From assembly GCA_023052935.1 (NCBI GenBank), contig CM041298.1:23178692-23242691 (forward strand): a DNA stretch of 64,000 nt. Reading direction: 5' to 3'. This stretch comes from Piezodorus guildinii (lineage: Eukaryota; Arthropoda; Insecta; Hemiptera; Pentatomidae). Position numbers and translations under genes: made by a program. This document shows, piece after piece, positions 1 through 9,285 of the stretch. How positions within the stretch are numbered: the first letter of the stretch is position 1; the number at the start of each line of letters is the position of its first letter. The notes below the pieces were generated by a model, which had not been told where the DNA came from, did no database searches, and worked only from the letters and a program-made list of their open reading frames with translations.

Positions 1-132
1 TTTCAAAGTGTTACTTGAAGGGTTCGCTTGTGTTGGTAACTTCTTATTGTTATCACGACGGGGTCTTTGTTTAGTGGGAGACGAATTTGAACCTGCTGAT
101 CTTGATCTTTTACTTGCCGTTTTAGAAGACAT
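1..132 (-). CDS. N-terminus of an unrecognised basic, Ser-rich protein (runs off the left edge)
   Basis: An open minus-strand frame starts with ATG at 132-130 and stays open for 44 codons to the window edge. It begins MSSKTASKRSRSAGSNSS and continues rich in Lys, Arg, Asn, Pro and Ser, as in a disordered, possibly nuclear-targeted N-terminus. The context before the ATG has G at -3. Base composition is more balanced than the AT-rich surroundings, and no transposon protein resembles it. I do not recognise a family, so a function cannot be given. It could be the first coding exon of a host gene whose body lies to the left, or chance. This is the best host-gene candidate in the window. Confidence 0.42.
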   Translation of the reverse strand, partial: MSSKTASKRSRSAGSNSSPTKQRPRRDNNKKLPTQANPSSNTLK

Positions 133-500
133 CACTTGATGAAAATATCGCATTTCATATATAAAAAAAAAGATAGTAATATGAGAATGTTAAAGGGAAA
201 CAAGTAATAAGTATATATTCCCAATACCAGCAATCAGCTGATATGAGGAAATATGGCTACCCTTTGTGTCAAGCCTATTGACTCTGCATTCACTGTTTGC
301 GGTAAAAAAAAATTACTCTGCTTACCGAAATAATACTCCAAACCTTACTGCTGTTGATGTCCAAAAAGCTGGCAGCTTTTTCGAGACTGGAATCGATGAA
401 AATCCTTTTGAAAAATCAAAAATCTCAGAGACGAAGTTAAGTGCGACTGTTACCATCTGGCGCATCAGCTGATCTCCCAATTGATTAAATGCTTGAAAAA
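133..500. other. Possible 5' flank of the left-edge gene; no recognised feature
   Basis: Non-repetitive by eye. A 68-codon plus-strand frame at 266-472 has no recognisable domain and I do not call it a gene. The motif CCAGATGG lies on the minus strand near 455-465, about 320 bases upstream of the possible start codon. Confidence 0.3.
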
Positions 501-570
501 GTCCTGGGATTCGAACTCACAACCTTTGGCCTGGGAGACTAGCGCGCTAATCACTCACCCACGGACTCCC
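501..570 (-). repeat. tRNA-derived SINE head (family A), partial
   Basis: Read on the minus strand this is a tRNA-like head: an A-box region around GTGGGTGAGTGATTAGCGCG and a B-box-like GAGTTCGAATCCCAGG. It matches the heads at 16353 and 58152. The SINE body is missing, so the copy is truncated. It is not a functional tRNA, since no acceptor stem closes it. Confidence 0.7.
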
Positions 571-854
571 ACCATTTTTTTTTGTTATTTTATTAAAAGA
601 AATATTTTTCCTTATTTAATTTTTAGCTTTTAACCACAGGGCCATTTTAAAGTTTTGAGAATCCCATTCTCCGGGTCCGATCGGCTTGTGAAAACCTGAC
701 ATTTCCTGTCTCCACATGATTGTAATATAGCATCCTTTTTAAGTCAATTTTTACCCGGCGTTGCTTTAGGGCAGTTTTATCGGCGTCTAACAGACCCCAC
801 CTCACCGTTAGTGTTCTGATTTATTGAAAGTGTGTTTTTCAATTTGTTGATAGA
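571..854. other. No feature seen
   Basis: Moderately AT-rich spacer. A CAGACCCCACCTCACC stretch near 790-810 has a loose echo near 1426-1440 (GAGACCCCACCTTACC), on either side of the piggyBac remnant. The two could be parts of one old element. Confidence 0.3.
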
Positions 855-1159
855 AATGTCTCGTGGTCGTGTTATTTTACGTACCTTTTTAATTTTATTA
901 AGAAGCTGGGATCATACTTGTTAAGGGATCACATGACCAGACGGTCAGAAAATCCCATACTTCCCACGAAGCTTCGGCTAAAGCTCAATCATTATAAGGG
1001 GAAAACCCCAGAAAAATCTAACACATATAGTCAAGAGGCCCCTCCGAACAAAAGGAGATGTTATTTTTGTCCAAGAAACAAGAATAGGAAATCATCTATT
1101 GTATGAAATGTGAACAAAATATTTGTGGGCAATGTTCGGTTTCCTATTGCAAAAACTGA
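855..1159 (+). pseudogene. piggyBac-family transposase C-terminus, frameshifted remnant
   Basis: The frame has no initiator. It runs through RDHMTRRSENPILPTK, then PPNKRRCYFCPRNKNRKSS. After a frameshift near 1102-1106 it continues as MKCEQNICGQCS and ends at a stop at 1157-1159. The spacing CxxC...CxxC...CxxC after a basic, Pro-rich linker is the layout of the cysteine-rich C-terminal domain of piggyBac transposases, which recognises the element ends. The catalytic DDD core should lie upstream and is absent. The frameshift and missing core mean it cannot act as a transposase. A host domesticated piggyBac exon is possible but the break argues against it. Confidence 0.6.
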
Positions 1160-1989
1160 GCTTAATTTTAGCTGTGCATACTTTGATTTTTTTAATCATT
1201 TTCCGTTCTTTAAATATAATATAATTTAAGCTAAGGACTTGTTTAAATATTAGTTTATATATAAAAAAAAAAAAGTATTTAATAATATAAAAAATTTAAT
1301 TTCATAAGCATCCTTTCGTATGATACCAATTGAAAACAGGTGTTGAATTAGCGTATTTTACAAGAATAAACAATTCTAGATGTTTCTGGAATGAAAAAAA
1401 AAAAAAAATTAGGTCTGAGCTCTGAGAGACCCCACCTTACCAATTTTTACTATAATTTTCACCTCACCAGTTTAAGGTCAAAATTATTTTTGATTCGTAA
1501 CTATTCCTGTCTCTAATAGGTAATTAACTAATAACTATCGCAGAGAAAAATGAAACAGTGATTGTATACGCTGGGCTATCCGTGAAAGAATAGTACTTCC
1601 AAGTGACAACTCAAAATTGAGGGTGGTTCTATTGAAATAAATAAGTGGACTGTATAGATATAAAATTAATAAAAATAATGAAAGCAAACGACGAATCACA
1701 ATACATTTAATACACTGAAATACATATAAGGATGATAAGAAACAAATGAACCTAATAAATTTATATAAGAAAAATTAACCTAATTATAATTAAACAGCTG
1801 TAAGAAAATGTAGGAAACAAAATAAACCTAATTAAAATATTGTAAAAATAAAAGAAACAAACTTAACTTAATGCTCAAAGATGTAAAAAAAAATAGTTAT
1901 CAAATTAAACAGTTTCTTGAATAAGAATTAAGAAATTAAATGTTCCATTAATGGATAAAGATAGGTTATATTCACGTAAAGATGTCCAG
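1160..1989. other. AT-rich spacer, nothing recognised
   Basis: Poly-A runs near 1262-1274 and 1394-1408. A loose repetition of AAACAAAT/ATAAACCTAATTA-type words occurs at about 1740-1880. No coding signal. Confidence 0.4.
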
Positions 1990-2126
1990 TTGAGTGTTGA
2001 AGAAAACGACCGCAGGGCGGCTTGAACGAAGTCGTCTTGAGTATTGAAGAAAATAACCGCAGGGCGGCTTGGACGAAGTTCTCTTGGGTGTTGAAAATGA
2101 CCGCAAGGCGGCTCTTCCAAGTTCCA
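1990..2126 (+). repeat. 47-bp minisatellite, about 2.9 units
   Basis: Three consecutive units begin at 1990, 2037 and 2084 with TTGAGTGTTGAAG-type starts. Each carries GACCGCAGGGCGGCTTG or a close variant, and the third is shorter and diverged. GC content is well above the flanks. The 47-bp period is not a multiple of three, so the overlapping minus-strand frames are not protein repeats. Confidence 0.85.
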
Positions 2127-2994
2127 AGGGGAACGATGAGAAGATGAAGAAATTCGTTTCCAAACGTTCAAACGTTGAGAGGAATCTTGGGTCTATATAC
2201 GGCACATCTTCACCGCTCAGACGCTAGCTTAAGACTCGACTGGCACGAGGCAGTCAAAAAACAATTGAAGTACGATCGTCTTCTGTCTTTCTCTTCTACT
2301 GCTCTCGTTTAAAAACTTTTAATTATATTTAAAATAACTATTTTAAAAATAAATTAAAAAATAAAGATTTAAACAAAAAAAAATGATCTTATTATAAATA
2401 TCATAAAAATTATGAACTTATCATTTTTCGATTGAAAAACTATAAAAACCTTATCAGGCCGTAACATATGGCGTGAACAGTGATGATATGACATTTGTTT
2501 AACATACTAGTATTAAATTTAAATCCAATGATTACATAAAGTCGTATTAATAATTAATTGAATATGTCAGCGATAGATATTTATTTAAATTATTATGAAT
2601 ACTGACCTTTTCAATCCTTCCACCGCTTCGTATTACTGCTGATTCCATTTGCTCGAAATAAATATGAATATTTTACATGATGGTAGTATTGTACTAAGTT
2701 TAGTATTAATTAAAAATAGTTGTATAATTTATTATTTAAACGGTTAATTTGTCAGTTTATATAAAACACCAAATTTAGAAATTATTCAAATACTTTTCCT
2801 TAACAACAGCTACCACATTTCCCACACATAAATAACAATTAATATTTAAATCCATTTTTAGCTTTGTAAGATCATTTTATAAGTTGAATAATACATGATA
2901 ATATTAATTCTTAGTAAATAATTTATTAGGTGATGTAAGAATTAGCAATTCTTCTCTCGCAATCGATTTCATAATTTAACTTTTTTAAATCCTA
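2127..2994. other. Spacer; a TATA-like word near 2193, then AT-rich DNA
   Basis: CTATATAC at 2193-2200 is followed by about 80 bases of balanced composition, which could be an old promoter or LTR remnant. No repeat partner was found. From 2300 to 2994 the DNA is AT-rich with no recognised element. Confidence 0.25.
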
Positions 2995-3393
2995 ATAAGC
3001 TTAACATATGACTTTCACCTGCCACCGTTGTTGAAATCAATTTAAGAAACCTTAAATACTGTTTGGAAATAAATATTTTACCTTAAAAAAAAGTTTGCTT
3101 TTTTTCTTTTAGTTGTTCATCCAATTCTATGATCTTGTATGTTTATCCGCTTTCTATCATCGCTACAAACAAAGTTCTTATTATTTAACTTTTTTTTTTC
3201 GAATCATCAAAATTAAAAATCGTTCAAAAGAAGGCGATTTCAAATGTCGGCATTTAAGCCCTCTCAGGCTATTTCAATGAGAATAAGACTTACTGCTAGT
3301 AAAGCTTATTAAATTTTACTTCGATACAGAGATTTTCATTAAAATCGTCAGAGCTGTTTATGAGGAAACCGTAAAAAAGTTCAAAATACACCG
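2995..3393 (-). repeat. Interspersed repeat family 1, diverged partial copy
   Basis: Starts with ATGACTTTCACCTGCCACC, a decayed form of the family end. It later shows the family landmark 'GGCATTTAAGCCCT' near 3250. It abuts the next copy directly. Confidence 0.6.
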
Positions 3394-5382
3394 AAAAAAT
3401 CTGCCGCGGGCAACACACGACTTTCACTTACCTCCGTTTTAAGAATCGATTAAAGAATTTTCAAACACAGTAAGAGATAAAAATGAGTAAAACCATTAAA
3501 GAATTAATTAAATAGAATTTCTATAGAAACATGTGTTTTATTAAAAACTCTATTATATTATTATCTAAACTAATCACTGAGTTTTATCGGCTTTTGATCA
3601 CTCCCTATCAACTTTTAAAAGCTTGTACTATGAGATAATATTTAGATAATATTCCCAACGGTATATTATACATATATCTTACTGTTCTTAAGTTAAAAAA
3701 CATAAAATTGTATTAAAAAAATATTTTTTCAGTTTTCTCCTTTAGTTGTTTTTCAAATTCACACAACATACATATAAAGCTGTTATTTATAAATGCTAAC
3801 AAGATAATATGGCTATTTTTATAGAATCTACAAAATTAAAGGTACTTTAGAAGAAGAAAATTTAAAATTTCGGCATTTAAGCCCTGTCGAACTATTTTAA
3901 TCAGAATGAAACCTACACGATATTAAAGCCCATTAAATTTTACATCGATATAGCTAGTTTAATTATAATCGTAGGAGCCGTTTTTGAGAAAATTATAAAA
4001 AGGTGTAATATGCATTGTGGCTCTTCTGTTAAACTGATTTTAGGGGTACTCATTACGTTTGCTATAGCATGCTATTTGTGTTATTTTGCTAAACCCGTCG
4101 AGTTTCTACAGTAGGGGTACTCACTACGTTTGCTATAACATGCTATTTTTGTTATTTTACTAAACCCGTCGAGTTTCTACAGTTATTTCCTGTATAAAAT
4201 TGATGGGTTTAGCACAATAGCACAAATAGCATGCTATAGCAAACGTAGTGAGTACCTCTAATTATATCCTGTATAAAATTGATGGGTTTAGCACAATAGC
4301 ACAAATAGCATGATATAGCAAACATAGTGTAATATGCATTGTGGCTCTTCTGTTAAACTGATTTTAGGGGTACTCATTACGTTTGCTATAGCATGCTATT
4401 TGTGTTATTTTGCTAATACCGTCAAGTTTCTACAGTATTGATACTCACTACGTTTGCTATAGCATGCTATTTGTGTTATTTTGCTAAACCCGTCGAGTTT
4501 CTACAGTAGGGGTACTCACTACGTTTGCTATAACATGCTATTTTTGTTATTTTACTAAACCCGTCGAGTTTCTACAGTTATTTCCTGTATAAAATTGATG
4601 GGTTTAGCACAATAGCACAAATAGCATGCTATAGCAAACGTAGTGAGTACCTCTAATTATATCCTGTATAAAATTGATGGGTTTAGCACAATAGCACAAA
4701 TAGCATGATATAGCAAACATAGTGTAATATGCATTGTGGCTCTTCTGTTAACTGATTTTAGGGGTACTCATTACGTTTGCTATAGCATGCTATTGTGTTA
4801 TTTTGCTAAACCCGTCAAGTTTCTACAGTAGGGATACTCACTACGTTTGCTATAGCATGCTATTTGTGTTATTTTTCTAAACCCGTCGAGTTTATACAGT
4901 AGGGGTACTCACTACGTTTGCTATAACATGCTATTTTTGTTATTTTACTAACCCGTCGAGTTTCTACAGTTATTTCCTGTATAAAATTGATATGTTTAGC
5001 ACAATAGCACAAATAGCATGCTATAGCAAACGTAGTGAGTACCTCTAATTATATCCTGTATAAAATTGATGGGTTTAGCACAATAGCACAAATAGCATGA
5101 TATAGCAAACATAGTGAGTACCCCTTTTGATGAAAACGTTGCTGTAACATCTTGGGTATATCGTTGTCTGAAATATGAACTTTCACTTACATAGGTCTTT
5201 TCGTTTTCGCCCGGGTGTTACCACACACACACATACAGCCTGTTTTGCGAGACTCGGTCATTTGGACTCAGGTGACCATAAAACCTGTATTTCCGTTGAA
5301 AACTGGAATCCGAAAATTTTCACGATCGCAATACTTTTCCTTACTATATATAAATATATATATAGTTAGTGAAATTAAAAAT
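3394..5382 (-). repeat. Family 1 copy, interrupted by the 4.0-5.1 kb array
   Basis: The left end CGGGCAACACACGACTTTCAC at 3408-3427 and the right end near 5382 (diverged AGTTAGTGAAATTAAAA) are both present. The family's CA microsatellite is at 5222-5232. The array at about 4048-5117 splits the family sequence between ...CTGATTTT and GATGAAAACG. Confidence 0.8.
4009..5117. repeat. Higher-order repeat of direct and inverted 76-bp monomers
   Basis: Three super-units start at about 4009, 4328 and 4723. Each opens with family 1 sequence (TGCATTGTGGCTCTTCTG). It then has two (first) or three (second and third) forward monomers containing ACTACGTTTGCTATAGCATG, and closes with two inverted monomers. 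Super-unit lengths are about 319, 395 and 395 bases. The monomer holds the perfect palindrome ATAGCATGCTAT. The outer ends GGGGTACTCA and TGAGTACCCC are inverted copies, so the founder was probably a foldback or MITE-like insertion in family 1 that was later amplified together with a piece of its host. Confidence 0.85.
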
Positions 5383-6051
5383 TGATGTACATCACAGGCA
5401 CATACGATTCAGAAATTTCAGTATTTTATAACCCATCGTTTTTGATCTAGACTTACTATGAACACACATTTGGACACCCCACTTTCCGTCAATATATCTT
5501 ATACGTATCATATACAAATTTGTATAAAACTTATCTAAAATCTTTAGTTTTCCAATAGTACATTCACCTATATCACTTTTTTTCTTAGGTTAAAAATAAA
5601 ATACCTAAAGAAATAAATAATCTCTCCTTTATTTGGGGATTAGTATTCATTCAATTTGTATATTTTACCATTAAAAAAAAAATAATGCTAAAAATTTGAT
5701 TTGGTTATAGGGAGTTTAATGGTAATTATAAGAGCCGTTTTGATTCTTAATAAAAATTGCAAAATGCATGATATAAAGTGGCTCTTTTGGTTAACCAATC
5801 TTGTTTTAAAAAACTGCTGTAACATCACATGAAATTTAAGTTTTTTAACAATTATCGTTTTCTATCTAGACTTACCACATACACCACAGACCTATTTATG
5901 ACCTTGTATTTCCGCTGAAAAGTCTAATTCCAAAAATTCTAATATTTTATTATACAATTTTAAATGTTTTTTATTCTAAGATCATATAATGCCTTTTATG
6001 GTTATATTTAATTTATGGTTATATTAAAAGATTATAATTATGTCTTTTCAT
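5383..6051. other. AT-rich spacer with a diverged family 1 piece
   Basis: About 5700-5970 reads as family 1 in minus orientation (GCAAAATGCATGATATAAAG, then a decayed right part). The rest shows nothing recognisable. Confidence 0.45.
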
Positions 6052-6106
6052 GTAAAAATTGTTTTGCACCTGAAGACGTATTAGCCGAAACGTTGTCCAT
6101 TTTTAC
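6052..6106 (+). ncRNA. Hammerhead-like motif (candidate, probably decayed)
   Basis: GTAAAAAT (6052-6059) is the exact complement of ATTTTTAC (6099-6106). Between them lie CTGAAGA (6070-6076), a weak hairpin, CGAAAC (6086-6091), GTT and GTC (6095-6097), in the order of a type I hammerhead core (CUGANGA, stem II, GAAA, NUH). Stem II is poor and the 3' arm overlaps the start of a family 1 copy, so the pairing could be chance. Confidence 0.3.
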
Positions 6107-6957
6107 TTTCACTTACTATACATAGTAAGGGAAAGTATTGCGATCATGAACATTTTCGAATTCCAGTTTTCAACGGCAATACACATTTTAGGGTCCTCTG
6201 AGTCCAAATAACCAAGTACCGCAAAAAGGCCTGTGTAACTCCCGGGCGAAAACGATAAGTCCTATGAAACTGAAATTTCATATTTAAGACAACTATACGC
6301 CTGAGACGTTACAAAACCTTTTTCATCAAAATGAGCTTATCAGAAGAGCCACTGTATCCCATGCATTTTGCACCTTTTTTCGATTTTCTCGAAAACAGTT
6401 CCGAAGATTTTGATTAAACTCGATAAATCGATGTAAAATTTAATGGGCTTTAATATAATTTAGGTTTCATTCGGATTAAAATGGTTTGACAGGGCTTAAA
6501 TGCCAACATTTTAAATTTTCTTCTTCTAAAGTACCTTTAATTTTGTTGATTTTATAAAAATAAACTATATTATCTTGTTACCACTGATTAAAAACAGGTA
6601 AATATATAAATTGAATAAATTCGATACCCAACTAAAGGAGATAACAGAAAAAATATGTTTTTAATGCAATTTTTTGTTTTTGAACATAAGAGCAGTAATG
6701 CAAATGATATACCGTTGGAAAGCTAAAGATTTTAAAATTTAATAGAGAGGGACGAAAAGAAGATAAAACTAACTGATTATTTTAGATAATAATATAATAG
6801 ATATTTTAATATAACACATGTTTCTATATAAGTTCGATTTAATTGATTCTTTAATAGTTTCACGTATTTTTATCTCTTAACTGTTTTTGAAAATTCTTTT
6901 ATTGATTTTAAAAATGGAGGTAAGTGAAAGTCGTGTGTTGCCCGCACCAGATTTTTT
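6101..6957 (+). repeat. Family 1, near-complete copy
   Basis: Runs from TTTTACTTTCACTTACTATA to GTAAGTGAAAGTCGTGTGTT and CCCGCACCAGATTTTTT. It has no coding capacity and is one of the reference copies used to define the family. Confidence 0.85.
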
Positions 6958-7065
6958 AAAAAGATGGTGATGATAAAAAAACAAACATAAAAAACACTTG
7001 TACCTCTACAACCCATGAAGGATCTTGTCCTCAGTATATAAAGAGTTAAGTACTGTTTTTAGACA

Positions 7066-7210
7066 AAGGGCCGTGGTGCCATGAGGTGATTAGGCCTGAG
7101 ATCACCCACAGCAGTCAGGTTTTCCTCCAATTTTTAGATACCCACTTTATTGCTGCTGGATTTGTCCTAGGATGGTCTTCATGCCCTAGGGTCACCCTCC
7201 TAGCTGAATT
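7066..7210 (+). repeat. SINE-like repeat D, split by a LINE (resumes at 8221)
   Basis: Contains ATTAGGCCTGAGATCAC, CCTCCAATTTTTAGATACC and GGGTCACCCTCCTAGCTG. The same words in the same order occur at 62086-62200. The repeat continues at 8221 after the LINE, with CCTAGCTGAATT duplicated at the break. Confidence 0.7.
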
Positions 7211-7341
7211 GATAATAATAATATTGCTTTATTGGGAAATAATACAATCTGCCACTATCTTGGGCAATAAGTATTAGGGCTAAAAGAAGTCATTCATACC
7301 ATATGTACAGGTAAAAACAAAACAAAACAGACATAACAATA

Positions 7342-7372
<31 letters not shown>

Positions 7373-7441
7373 TAATATCATAAAAAAAAATAAAAAAAAA
7401 AAAAAAAAAAATAATAATATAATATAATATATAAATTAAAA

Positions 7442-7476
<35 letters not shown>

Positions 7477-7593
7477 ACATAAGATGAAATAAGATAAGGA
7501 AACTTAACTAACAAATGAAAATAAAAATAAAATATAAAGTAAATAAAATCTTGGCTACATTCATACCTATATACATTATTTACATACTGCCCC

Positions 7594-7710
7594 TGGGAAC
7601 TCAGAATCGAACCCCTACACCCAGAAGTGGATGGAGTGGCACAACACCATGAGTTCCCAGCGCCTCTCATTCACTCCAGTCTAGCCAGTGGAGACTGAGT
7701 GAGGGCGCTA
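7594..7710 (-). other. Two stem-loops in the J2 3' UTR
   Basis: CTGGGAACTCA (7594-7604) pairs with TGAGTTCCCAG (about 7651-7661). A second stem starts AGCGCCTCTCATTCACTCC and is closed by GGAG...TGAGTGAGGGCGCT (to about 7710), just downstream of the stop codon. The copy at 54414 keeps both stems with different paired bases (for example CTGGGATC with GATCCCAG), which suggests the structure is selected. A likely role is recognition by the element's own RT, but that is inference. Confidence 0.6.
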
Positions 7711-7723
7711 GAGCCACACACTC

Positions 7724-8220
7724 TCAGGCATGAGTGGAGAAGTTGGCCATTGCCAGCACTCCAGTTGCATTTTTATAGGAGATCTCTCGCCACTGCCGCC
7801 TCAGCCTACGAGGAGGGTTGTAAGGATGGTTGGTACTAGATGGGGATTGTGCCAGAGGATTAGGAAGAAGAGTAAGTTTCTGGTGGAACGTTGAGAATTT
7901 AGATGGGATGAGATCAATGACATAAGGGATCTTCAGGTCATGATGTAAGGTCTTGTTTGTAACATAATAGGGAGCATTGACTATTGTTCTAAGGACTTTG
8001 GACTGAAAGGATTGGATACGTTTGATGTTCGAAAATTTAGTAGTTCCCCATAGTTCAATTCCGTAGGTCCACATTGGTTTGAGAATTGTCTTGTAAATCA
8101 ATAGTTTGTTTTCAATGGAAAGTTGTGATGTTCTGTTCAGTAGTCTATATAATTGTCCGTATCTTCTGTTGAGCTCTTGTCTTTTAAGTCGAGTATGTGG
8201 GTTCCAGGTCAGTCGTTTGT
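7724..8220 (-). pseudogene. C-terminal end of J2 LINE reverse transcriptase
   Basis: The frame is open from the 5' truncation point at about 8220 to its stop at 7724. It covers only the region after the catalytic domain: the thumb-like LTWNPHTRLKRQELNRR, then TYGIELWGTTKFSNIKRIQS and APYYVTNKTLHHDLKIPYV, both typical of Jockey-clade RT C-termini. The palm with YADD is not in this copy, so the protein is inactive although the remaining frame is intact. The copy at 47077 is the closest relative in the window. The clade assignment rests on these motifs only. Confidence 0.85.
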
Positions 8221-8250
8221 CCTAGCTGAATTAGCAGAGTAAATGATATT

Positions 8251-9285
8251 ATATATAGGTAAGTGAAAGTAACAAATATGCTTTAATTTTAACAGCTGAT
8301 ATTCAATAAGTAAATTTTATCCATTCAAACACAGTATTAATAAATGAAAGTAATTATGATAATGAAGTGACGATTTTGAGTTGTGAAATAATGTTAATTG
8401 TAATAAAATATTGTAGTGGATATAATTAGTTGGCCGTTGAGAATTAAACTCCATTATAAATTTTTCTTATTTCATGTAATTTTTTATATCTTTGTACATT
8501 ATTTTTAGCCATTATCTGTATAACCCTCTCATCATTATACCTTTGACTTTGTAATTTAATCAATTTATTTCTTAACACATCTTGTTCCTGTTATCTTATA
8601 ATATTGACATTCTCTAGCACAATAGATTTTAAAATAGTATATTTAATCTTATTTTAAATTTATCTCTTTTGAATCTTTTTAACTCTGATAATGACCCACG
8701 ATGGGGTTCGAAACGTTGGGAGAAAATAAATGGTTGAAACTACACAATTGTTTCATTCACTGACCGCCACCCAGACTAATTCCTTTTTGTAATAAAATAT
8801 ACTAACAAACATTAATGTAAGTGAAAGTAATAAGAATAATATTCAAGTATAATATCAGTATTGGAAAAGAAAAAATTAAAACGCGATGACTTGAAGGTAG
8901 GATTGAGAAGCAATATATGTAACCAATAACCTAAGGGATGTCAGGGGGATGTAAGCTATTGAGGTGGAGGCAGAGAGACAAGTTAGTTGGCTGTTCCTTT
9001 GGGGATACCCGAGGAAATTGAGGCCCAGGATCTGTCGAAGCCCTGGAGTTTGGAGTAAACTTGGAAGAGGCTAAATGACAGCACAAGTTAAGGTGAGTGA
9101 AAACAGATTTCCTTCCTATATCCGTTATAGCGTCTTCCATTTCTTTTAAGAATCTACTAAAAAAAAAACATTTCGGAATGTACGAATTCGAGGTAGATGT
9201 ATTATTATTAAAATATTTTTTTAATATTTATTTATTTTCCAAAAAAAAAAAATAAACGAATTCGTTATAAGGAGAGATATTTGAT
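8251..9285. other. Spacer; one hammerhead-like core at 8685-8714
   Basis: GTAAGTGAAAGTAA, the family 1 terminal word, occurs alone at about 8260 and 8818. CTGATAA (8685-8691), hairpin ACCC...GGGT, and CGAAACGTTG (8709-8718) form the same core-like string as at 6070. A small balanced-composition patch at 8930-9140 has no recognised homology. Confidence 0.35.

Larger units (their letters stand above)
7211..8220 (-). mobile_element. 5'-truncated Jockey-clade LINE (subfamily J2) with 12-bp TSD
   Basis: CCTAGCTGAATT flanks the insert at 7199-7210 and 8221-8232, a perfect 12-bp target-site duplication. On the minus strand the element holds the end of a reverse transcriptase frame, then a structured 3' region, expanded A/T tracts (7348-7472) and an ATT-rich 3' terminus. 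The same 3' region recurs at 33550, 54414 and 56741. Confidence 0.88.

Noticed and set aside
266..472. 68-codon plus-strand frame near the left edge
   Set aside because: No domain, no clear start context, and of a length expected by chance.
1905..2205. Two overlapping minus-strand frames rich in repeated residues
   Set aside because: They are translations of the 47-bp minisatellite, whose period is not a multiple of three.
4009..5117. CRISPR-like array because of regularly spaced repeats
   Set aside because: Monomers are adjacent and in both orientations with no unique spacers, and the genome is eukaryotic.
5175..5369. Short frames across family 1 ends beginning MNFHLHRSFRF or similar (also 17744-17965, 27110-27334, 50784-51005)
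   Set aside because: The same non-coding repeat region is read each time, including the CA tract; no codon-level conservation.
7290..7670. 126-codon minus-strand frame full of Phe, Ile and Tyr
   Set aside because: It reads through A/T tracts of the LINE 3' UTR. The membrane-like appearance is an artefact of homopolymers.
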